Source: Imbricaverruca yamaguchii (taxonomy: Eukaryota; Arthropoda; Thecostraca; Neoverrucidae). Taken from it: a stretch of 64,000 bases of DNA. This document shows, piece by piece, positions 55,745 through 64,000 of the stretch. The stretch covers positions 620,001-684,000 of the forward strand of contig JAOTOL010001565.1 of the NCBI GenBank assembly GCA_034440575.1. Reading direction: 5' to 3'. Position 1 is the stretch's first letter, and every line of letters begins with the position of its first letter. Position numbers and translations under genes: made by a program. Under the pieces are notes generated by a model. The model was not told where the DNA came from, ran no database searches, and saw only the letters and a list, made by a program, of their open reading frames with translations.

Positions 55745-57085
55745 GTACAGCCACGGCCGTTTGTTTGGCGGGGGTGATATTGAGTGGTGTGCGGCGCAGT
55801 TATTGTAGCGTCGGCACACTGTTGGCCGGCGGCGACCGTTCGTTTGGTGAGGGCGAGATTGAGTGGTGTGCGGTGCAGTTATTGTAGCGTCGGCACACTG
55901 TTGGCCGGCGGAGACCGTTCGTTTGGTGAGGGCGAGATTGAGTGGTGTGCGGCGCAGTTGTTGGCGTCGGCACACTGTTGGCCGGCGGCGACCGTTCGTT
56001 TGGTGAGGGCGAGATTGAGTGGTGTGCGGTGCAGTTGATGCTGCGTCGCCACACTGTTGGCCGGCGGCGACCGTTCGTTTGGTGAGGGCGAGATTGAGTG
56101 GTGTGCGGTGCAGTTGATGCTGCGTCGCCACACTGTTGGCTGGCGGCGACCGTTCGTTTGGTGAGGGCGAGATTGAGTGGTGTGCGGTGCAGTTGATGCG
56201 CGTCGCCACACTGTTGGCCGGCGGGACCGTTCGTTTGGTGAGGGCGAGATTGAGTGGTGTGCGGTGCAGTTGATGTGCGTCGCACACTGTTGGCTGGCGG
56301 CGACCGTTCGTTTGGGGGGTGAATTGGTGGTGTGCGGTGCAGTTGATGCGCGTCGCACACTGTTGCCGGCGGAGACCGTTCGTTTGGTGAGGGCGAGATT
56401 GAGTGGTGTGCGGTGCAGTTGTGTTGCGTCGGCACACTGTTGGCTGGCGGCGACCGTTCGTTTGGTGAGGGCGAGATTGAGTGGTGTGCGGTGCAGTTGA
56501 TGTGCGTCGCCACACTGTTGGCTGGCGGCGACCGTTCGTTTGGTGAGGGCGAGATTGAGTGGTGTGCGGCGCAGTTATTGTAGCGTCGGCACACTGTTGG
56601 CCGGCGGCGACCGTTCGTTTGGTGAGGGCGAGATTGAGTGGTGTGCGGCGCAGTTATTGTAGCGTCGGCACACTGTTGGCCGGCGGCGACCGTTCGTTTG
56701 GTGAGGGCGAGATTGAGTGGTGTGCGGCGCAGTTATTGTAGCGTCGGCACACTGTTGGCCGGCGGAGACCGTTCGTTTGGTGAGGGCGAGATTGAGTGGT
56801 GTGCGGTGCAGTTGATGCTGCGTCGCCACACTGTTGGCCGGCGGCGACCGTTCGTTTGGTGAGGGCGAGATTGAGTGGTGTGCGGTGCAGTTGATGCTGC
56901 GTCGCACACTGTTGGCCGGCGGCGACCGTTCGTTTGGTGAGGGCGAGATTGAGTGGTGTGCGGTGCAGTTGATGCTGCGTCGCCACACTGTTGGCTGGCG
57001 GCGACCGTTCGTTTGGTGAGGGCGAGATTGAGTGGTGTGCGGTGCAGTTGATGCTGCGTCGCCACACTGTTGGCCGGTGGGGGTG
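55745..57085 (+). repeat. Minisatellite, 79-bp unit, about 16-17 copies
   Basis: Each unit has TCGGCACACTGTTGGCCGG, CGGCGACCGTTCGTTTGGTG, AGGGCGAGATTGAGTGGTGT and GCGGTGCAGTTGATG or GCGGCGCAGTTATTGTAG. There are two subtypes of linker, and several units around 56195-56360 have small deletions. The long minus-strand frames with ISPSPNERSPP are artefacts of this array. Confidence 0.97.
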
Positions 57086-58097
57086 GTGTGTTGGTCGGGG
57101 TCGAGCTGAGCGGTGTGCAGTCGGGTGTACTACCGTGTGGTACTCGATAGTGGTACGCGACGCCACATTTTATGGCCCGGGAAGGCTTGTAAAAAGAAAC
57201 TTGACGTGGACAACGATCGGCGCAATGCCTTGCTCCTCGCCTGGTAAGAGGTGCCTGTCTCAGAAAGCAATGTAGGCATGCTTGATTTCCCTGAACACGG
57301 CATAATTTTGGCACGAATATGTTACAAGAAATTTGAGACGACGTAGGTATAGAAGCTATAAGCATGGACAACTCAATTTAAAGCTTCGAAGCCTCATCTC
57401 AAACTGATGGGAGACTGAAACCCTGGGGCATCATACAGTATAACTGGATTTCCACCACTTCGTGTTGTACATTTTCCTGAGATTGCGATGCTTCCCAAGG
57501 GATAAATTACTTCTCGGAGTGTCATTTTTGTTTTCTGCATTTCGTGCCGATGTGCTTCTGCGCGTAGATCAGGATGAGATGAATTTGACTCTGAGTCCAT
57601 CCCAAGATGAATTTGTGTTAAAAAAGTATATCGGGGTTCACACTAGATATATCCAATAAACAATGAAGTAGTTCACATTTTATGATAATTTCAACATTGG
57701 TCGGTAATATGTCAACGCATTGTTCACATTTGTGTTCGAACTTAAGAGGATGGAACTGAAGGTGGCTTACAGCCGGAAGCTTTTCATTTTACCGTAGGCC
57801 TCTTCGATCACGAAGTGGAACAATACATTGGCATGTTACCGACCATTTTTGTATATATTTTAATATGTCCATGTCAACCGTTCTCCAATTGATACAATAG
57901 TTCACATTTTAGATCAAATTTTTTTATCAGGATCTAGAGAGGGAGCCGGAACTCAATTTAAAGCTTCGACTGGGAATTACTGCAGAGGGAAGAAGCAACA
58001 ACTTCAAATATTGACTTGTCGCTCTACAGCCATCTTCTATCCGGAGGAGTTGACCATTACCGGCATTTAGGTGACTGTTCCTGTGCATTATTCGCAC

Positions 58098-58250
<153 letters not shown>

Positions 58251-58944
58251 TAGCTTCTCAGCGCAGACTGCTTGTCCTTGTAGAGGGAGGATGAACCATT
58301 CGCTGAGCTCTAGCTGCTTGTCCTAATAAAGGAACGGCAATCAGCCGCCCAGCGCTGTTTGTCCCTGTACAGGGACTGCGAACCAGTCGTTATTTATGCT
58401 TTTTGTTTGCAGCAGCTCACTTATTCTCTCTTTTTAACTACGGACATCCAATTAGTATCTTAATTAACAAGATATACAGCCTTTTCATATTGCAGCGGCG
58501 ATCGACCTCGACTGTTGAGCCCTGTTGTGTGCAGCTTCTGTGATCACATAGTGTTCGGTTCCAGTTACATATGCTAGGTTTTGTTCAGCCACATGCTTTG
58601 CGGGTGTTGGGTATTGCCGTATGAAGGTTGCCTATCTTGCGGCAATTTGTTTTCCCCGCTTGTGCTGTTGTGACATGCTCGTTTGCCAATGATATGCTTC
58701 AGCTGGCGTTAAACCAGCGTTGTCTTCATGCTGGATGGAAGTTTGGAACGGAACGGGACTAGCCGGCACCAAACGGTGTTCTGTGCCCCTTTGTTACTGG
58801 TCGGTTTGTTGCCACGTTTCTGTTGTGCGTCTATTTGTTAGCCGACGGCCATCTCTGTACGCCAGCCGGTGTTCTGATGTGGCTCCGTTGTCGGACTGAC
58901 CGTGGCCGCGAAGTCTGCAGGGCGACGTGGCCCGTCCCGGCGGG

Positions 58945-59030
58945 AGTAGCCGGCTCTGGGCTGGGTCGGGCTGGCTCTGGGCTGGGTCGGGCTGGCTCTG
59001 GGCTGGGCTGGCTCTGGGCTGGGTCGGGCG
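58945..59030 (+). repeat. Short tandem repeat, unit 16-21 bp
   Basis: GGCTCTGGGCTGGGTCGGGCT is repeated about four to five times, some units lacking the GTCGG part. Confidence 0.9.
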
Positions 59031-59129
59031 GCGTCCACCAGTCTGACCGCGCTGCGTGCTGGTCTGCAGCGCAGCAGCCGTAGCGCAACGCAACGTCCTT
59101 TGATTTCGGGAGTTCTGCCGCCCTGTCGG

Positions 59130-59445
59130 CCCTCCGGCTGCAGTTGACCTGTTATGTTAGCCCTCCAGTGTCAGGCGGCCTGTTATGTTAGCCCTCCAGT
59201 GTCAGGCGGCCTGTTATGTTAGCCCTCCAGTGTCAGGCGGTCTGTTATGTTAGCCCTCCAGTGTCAGGCGGTCGGCTCTGGCAACCCTGACATATCAGGT
59301 AGTCTGTTCTGTCAGCCCTGAAGTGCCTGGCGGTCCGTTCTGTCAGCCCTCAAGTGCCTGGCGGTCCGTTCTGTCAGCCCTCAAGTGCCTGGCGGTCCGT
59401 TCTGTCAGCCCTCAAGTGCCTGCCGGTCCGTTCTGTCAGACCGTC
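59130..59445 (+). repeat. Minisatellite, 31-bp unit, two subtypes
   Basis: The first block is GCCCTCCAGTGTCAGGCGG, then CCTGTTATGTTA (about four units). The second is GCCCTCAAGTGCCTGGCGG, then TCCGTTCTGTCA (about four units). A transitional unit lies between. Confidence 0.93.
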
Positions 59446-59476
59446 CGTACTGAACGACTCCGGCCATCGGCTATGC

Positions 59477-59944
59477 CAGTGTTAAAATATTGGTTTTTCG
59501 TTAGGTGTGAGATGTCGAAACGGGCACAGTAGGATGTCGAAATTTGTCATTGAATTAATGTCTTTGCAAGTGCCTCTGATGTCTTTCAGACTTAAATTTG
59601 AATCAATGTTTGTACCTTCATCGGTTGTCTTGATATTCAAATGTTAGGAAGAGCTATATTCGGGATAGCGATACAAATTAATCTATACACCGGTGATGTA
59701 TGTCATATCACATTATGAATGCTCCATTTACCTGAAATTGCATTGCAGAATATTCGTGTACCACCATCCCTTATCGACAGCATGACCATGGTATTTAACA
59801 AACGAGGTAATGTTAGAAAGGAGACGCGAAGACTTCATAAGCACGCATCAAGAAGCAGGATGTCGATACTTCTTGGAATCGGATGTCGATTGAGTGTTCA
59901 GAAAGTGGTAAATTCCACTCTATTTTACGAATAATTTAACACTG
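59477..59944 (-). mobile_element. hAT-type CAGTG element, complete copy
   Basis: The 468-bp element begins CAGTGTTAAAATATTGG and ends CGAATAATTTAACACTG, clear terminal inverted repeats. It is flanked by perfect 8-bp duplications GGCTATGC (59469-59476 and 59945-59952). It is the reverse complement of 17332-17817 at about 80% identity. No transposase frame. Confidence 0.9.
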
Positions 59945-60880
59945 GGCTATGCGGTCCAAAAGCTCACAGCACGTTTTCATCAACTACATAACAAAAATGT
60001 TTTGCATGCGTGTAGCACCTATAGAGAAAGATCGGTACCCTTATGCTGGATTCGATTACCCCGGATAGAACTGGAGGAATTATACTTATACTGTTTTGTA
60101 TCATTGCTCCCACTTTTCTAAAATATATGTTTATTGAGTACTTCCACAAAACTAGGCCTCTAGTATGTGTGGCATTGTGCCAGAGCCTCGTCTTCCCACG
60201 CCTCCATTGCATCTTGAGAGTCCAGAGCTGTCCCATGGAGAGGATTTAGCCACTTTGCCTTCAGAAACCCGGTTGTATGGCCATTGATGGTGTGTGTTTT
60301 GGAGGTCCATGGGTCGGTCATGTTTCGTGGGCACGTATGTAGATAATATAATGGTTATCGAGCAGAATTTCGCAGCAAGGCATATTGTATTGTGGTGCGT
60401 GCAGAACAGATAGCGGTGCCGCGATGCTGGTTCATGAGGGATGCTTCACCATCCAACCAAAAGTGTCTGAGCACCCACGGGCAGTGTTGCTGCCGCTGCT
60501 CATCGGCGCAATATATCGCCAAGACATAGGAACTTTCGCAGTTTAATCCAATGGTAGGTACGCCGGGTGTTACCTTCTCCGGAGCGGCGATCCCGGCTGC
60601 GCTAGTTCCGACGTCTCTGCGGCTGGCCTGTGCGGTCAGGCAGATGGTGAAATCACAACTGGATTGCATTGGACATACCTCAGCAGCATCTGGCCCTTCT
60701 TGCGGAGTGCGGAACTTCTCTGGTGACATATTGGACGACAGGTCTGATCCAAAGTTTGATGGAACTCACGGACCAGTGGAGCTGTTCGGCGCGACTGTAA
60801 ACACGTCAGTGCTATCAACAGGCTCGCCCTTGTGCTCTTCCAGCCGTTGTTTTGGTCTTCGATTGAGGCTCGTTTTTCTC

Positions 60881-60914
60881 GTTATTTGGGCTTTGAGGCG
60901 CATTGACCATGTTC
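60881..60914 (-). mobile_element. Ultra-short retroposon U, 34 bp, with 19-bp target duplication
   Basis: ATTGAGGCTCGTTTTTCTC (60862-60880) and the same 19-mer with one mismatch (60915-60933) bracket a 34-bp minus-strand insert reading GGTCAATGCGCC, then TCAAAGCCCAAATAAC. The 5' half of the hairpin is missing. Confidence 0.85.
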
Positions 60915-61139
60915 ATTGAGCCTCGTTTTTCTCCATTTCTCCATTTCTTTATTGGTATTGCATCCCAACGCGAACTGCTGCAGCCAATCTTCATCGCGAG
61001 CGTTTGGAGAGAGCTATAAATTTGACAGTCTGGTGAGTTACTCGAGTTTACACACATATGCAAGCAATACTGGATATGTTCCGGAAGCGGGGGCCCGGGG
61101 TAGGGAGAGTGAGTTAGAGGCATGCCGGACCATAGAGGT

Positions 61140-61560
61140 CATTTGCATCCCACGAATCGTACAGACTAGGCACATCCATGCTACAGACCACCGTATATAC
61201 CAGCAACATCTATCCTACGGACGGTACAGACTAGCGAAATCCATCCCATAGGCCGTGACTACATACCAGTGACATCCATCTTACAGACCATACAGACCAG
61301 CGATATTCGTCATGCAAACCAGCGACATCCATCGTACAGACCAGCCACATCCATCGTATAGGCCGTACAGACTACCGACATCCAACCTACAGACCGTCCA
61401 GACCAGAGACGTCCATCCTGGAGACTGTACAGACCAACGACGTCCGTGCTGCATGCCGCATATGCCACGGCATGCATCCTACAGACCGTACAAACCAGCG
61501 ATATCCATCGTGCAGACCAGCGATATCCGTCGTACAGACCGTACAAACCCAGCGCATCAG
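61140..61560 (+). repeat. Degenerate tandem repeat, unit about 22-37 bp
   Basis: CGTACAGACCAGCGACATCC, then ATCCTACAGAC, recurs about twelve times with variable spacing and many substitutions. Confidence 0.85.
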
Positions 61561-62149
61561 TATAAAGCGGGCATCCATCATGCTGCAATCAGATCGGCAA
61601 CATGCGTGTTTCATCTGTGTGTGATGGCTATGTTCATATTGCGGAATTCCACGCGGGATAGTGCACATTTTATGAAAGCAAACTAATGGACCCATGAAGT
61701 TGCAGATGAAATTACATTCTTCACGTTAGCTAGGAGGAAAGCTGAGCGAAAATTCGAGTGCGTTTCTAAATTGGTGCAATACAAGCAGATCATCGTGTGT
61801 GACCGCTGCGATTCGCCCTTGCAACTGAATGCATAATGACAAATTGAATTTAGCGTGCCAGCGACGTGTTGGAATACTCTTGGCGCGATAGACATGCCCT
61901 ACGGAGAGGAAGGTATGCACATCTAGAATATAAGCAATCATTGTTATGCAGGTAAGGCATTCGTGTTGAGTGTGGTACGACAGGCTCTTAGTGCGAGCGT
62001 GTCCCTGGCATAGTGGGCCGCGGCCAAGCCTGATTAGAACACGAAGCCTCCTGCATCATAATGGACCATAGAGGGCTTTGTTTTAAGTATATAACGCGAC
62101 AGTTCATGACGAGAAATATTAAAATAGATGATCCGGACATTGCCACCGA

Positions 62150-62590
62150 AATGGTGTAACCAGCATTACAGCCAGGCCGTCCACCTGGCGGTGAGGCGCA
62201 GGTCGCATCCTTGCACACCTGACCTGATCAGAACAGGCCGTCCACCTGGCAGTGAGGCGCAGGTCGCATCCTTGCACACCTGACCTGATCAGAACAGGCC
62301 GTCCACCTGGCAGTGAGGCGCAGGTCGCATCCTTGCACACCTGACCTGATTAGGACAGGCCGTCCACCTGGCGGTGAGGCACAGGTCGCATCCTTGCACA
62401 CCTGACCTGATTAGGACAGGTCGTCCACCTGGCAATGAGGCACAGGTCGCATCCTTGCACACCTGACCTGATCAGAACAGGTCGTCCACCTGGCAGTGAG
62501 GCGCAGGTCGCATCCTTGTACACCTGACCTGATCAGAACAGGTCGTCCACCTGGCGATGAGGCGCAGGTCGCATCCTTGCACACCTGAGC
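62150..62590 (+). repeat. Minisatellite, 61-bp unit, seven copies
   Basis: The unit is CAGGCCGTCCACCTGGCAGT, GAGGCGCAGGTCGCATCC, TTGCACACCTGACCTGATCA, then GAA. Units are highly homogeneous. There is no spacer diversity, so it is not CRISPR-like. Confidence 0.96.
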
Positions 62591-62696
62591 TGGCCAGAGT
62601 ATAACAATCTCTTGAGTATAACAGCTGTGGAACTCCTCTTTTAATATATTGGTGTTATTTAGCTTTTTTAAATTTCGCATTTAATTTCATATTATC

Positions 62697-62890
62697 GCCC
62701 CTACAGCTCAGTTGGTTATAGGGCTGACCTGCACTGATCTCCCCTGTTCTAGCAAGACAGGGTTCGAGTCACTTCACGCGCTCGAATTTTCCCCAGGCTG
62801 GGAGGATCAGTTGGGAACTGGCCCACCAAGGCCGGGAACGAGCTACCAGTGCGGCCGTGTCGGTGCATTGACGGCACGTTAAATTCTGGG
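62697..62890 (+). mobile_element. SINE-2 (tRNA-derived), plus-strand copy
   Basis: The head GCCCCTACAGCTCAGTTGGT, then TATAGGGCTGACC, and B box GGGTTCGAGTC resemble a class I tRNA. The body ends GTGTCGGTGCATTGACGGCA, then CGTTAAATTCTGG, matching the copy at 54907-55073. No obvious poly(A) tail. Confidence 0.8.
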
Positions 62891-63573
62891 TCAGCATTCT
62901 GCAGTTGAACTGGAATTCATGGGTCGAGTGATGGGGCCGGTGTTCGCCCAACAAGCTCCGCTGAGCAATGGGGCCGTGTGTCATGGAGTACTCCAGCAAT
63001 AATTCGGACTATTTTTTAACACATTTCCTCGATCAGAAGAAGACACCAAAGGAGTTGAGTAGAGTGAGTAGCTCAGTCTAGTGGTGATTCATTTTCAAGT
63101 ATACTGCTTGTTGCGAATGCTTTCTGTCACAGAATAGTCTAAAGGAGCAACGTGATGTGAAGCTTATTATGTAAGAGACGTTGATCAGCATGTTGCTGCC
63201 CGAATAATGTTTGTTCCTGAAAATATTTCAATCACTACAGCTGCTTCATTCATCAAAACACAGGGAAAACAAAATATGTTCTTGCTATTAGATTCACTTC
63301 GTAGCGACGTTTTGTAATCCTCTAACCATCATGGTATGTAGACCCAGTGTGTTCTTTTTAGTCCATACATTATGAGCACACCTCCGATATTTTTGTTTGT
63401 TTGTTTTATATTATTATGTCTGACTGGCTGACTGACTTGTACATGGGATTTACGTAGAAGTTGTACGGGACTCGTCTATAAGCAGTTCCCCGAGCTCGTC
63501 TATAAACAGGGATTATCTGTGTGGTGCTTGGGCAGTGATATATTTCAATTAGGTTAGCAGGCTTGTCCGCAGG

Positions 63574-63740
63574 ATGTTCTGGTTAAATCCTGAATATCAT
63601 AGACAAACTATCGCCTTTTGCTGGATCCCCAGCCACGTGGGACTTGCTGGAAATGATGCTGCTGACATTGCGACGAAAGGCGCTATCAGCAATGGTTGTG
63701 GAGTTCGCTTGCCGCTCCCTCCAAGTTATTTATGCCCGTG
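63574..63740 (+). pseudogene. LINE RNase H domain fragment
   Basis: The frame reads TIAFCWIPSHVGLAGNDAAD, then IATKGA. This is the last conserved block of the RNase H domain in I/Jockey/R1-type non-LTR retrotransposons (usual wording CWVPSHVGIxGNExAD), which removes template RNA. Only this block is present; the zinc-knuckle tail does not follow in frame, and the remainder of the frame to 63930 has no family feature. The 5' side shows no reverse transcriptase, so it is a decayed fragment. Confidence 0.75.
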
Positions 63741-64000
63741 TTATCATTCATGCGGGCTGAATGGCAACGAGCCTGAAACTCGCGAGTGTAGTAATCTGGT
63801 GGTTCTGAAGCCGGCACTGGGACTGGCGGTCCTCACACCAGAGCCTCCGACGGGAGGGGGCTACGCTCTGCCGGCTGAGGACAGGGCAGCTTACCATGGC
63901 GGCACATGGCCACGTGCCGACTGGAGGTGACCGACCTTTATGCACGCGTAATACCGGCCCACTTGCTGTGTATCATATGTTGGTATGTTGTTTGCCTTCG

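Noticed and set aside
55595..57371. Long minus-strand open frames (up to 306 codons) with repeated ISPSPNERSPP
   Set aside because: They are produced by the 79-bp tandem repeat; three overlapping frames read equally well and none has a start context or codon bias independent of the repeat.
62150..62590. CRISPR-like regular array
   Set aside because: The whole 61-bp unit is repeated without unique spacers, and the context is an animal genome.
62697..62775. Class I tRNA gene
   Set aside because: tRNA-like head of SINE-2, with the shared SINE body directly after it; no matching acceptor stem.

Overview
This is a stretch of animal nuclear DNA, most likely from an invertebrate with a repeat-rich genome. 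It has no operons or prokaryotic signals. Unique sequence is scarce, and the only host gene I can support is a spliced plus-strand gene whose exons are tiny islands in very long introns. I cannot name the species. GC-rich third codon positions in the exons, tRNA-derived SINEs, LINE relics and many GC-rich minisatellites suggest a marine invertebrate, but that is an impression only.

Host gene: three coding exons on the plus strand join in perfect reading phase: 487-624 (second half of a RING finger), 30017-30112 (first TRAF-type zinc finger) and 32458-32567 (second zinc finger). The joined product resembles the N-terminus of the LNX (Ligand of Numb-protein X) E3 ubiquitin ligases. The start exon lies before the window. 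The NPxY and PDZ exons expected of the family lie after it, or are not recognisable here. At 46504-46612, behind a GC-rich block, is an ATG-initiated exon with GC-rich third positions. It ends in the same phase as the second zinc-finger exon, so it could be an alternative first exon giving a RING-less isoform, as described for mammalian LNX1 p70. A much weaker candidate first exon is at 16747-16806.

Layout: 1-30 kb is intron 1. It holds old nested transposons: a 470-490 bp CAGTG-ended hAT-type element with 8-bp target duplications; two TTAA-flanked piggyBac-like non-autonomous families (about 0.84 and 1.0 kb) rich in AGGTCA motifs; tRNA-derived SINEs with clear target duplications; a degraded LINE (ORF1 and endonuclease pieces); and a Tc1/mariner relic. 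30.1-32.5 kb is intron 2, dominated by a GACGG pentanucleotide array and a large AGTG/TCTG/TGTG array just before the second zinc-finger exon. 33.8-36.4 kb is a complete 2.5 kb DNA transposon with about 140 bp inverted repeats, inserted in a (TA)n tract and carrying a broken gene of about 610 codons. 38-44 kb, 49-50 kb, 55-59.5 kb and 61-62.6 kb are GC-rich minisatellites (units 31-93 bp). 50.1-54.0 kb is a large imperfect inverted repeat.

The most unusual signal is a dispersed retroposon only 34-57 bp long, with at least thirteen recognisable copies. Five have direct target-site duplications of 10-19 bp. Two sit in one arm of the inverted repeat while the other arm preserves the empty sites. 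The unit is a small hairpin (GGGCGC/GCGCCC) plus a short 3' tail, as if only the 3' recognition hairpin of a LINE had been copied.
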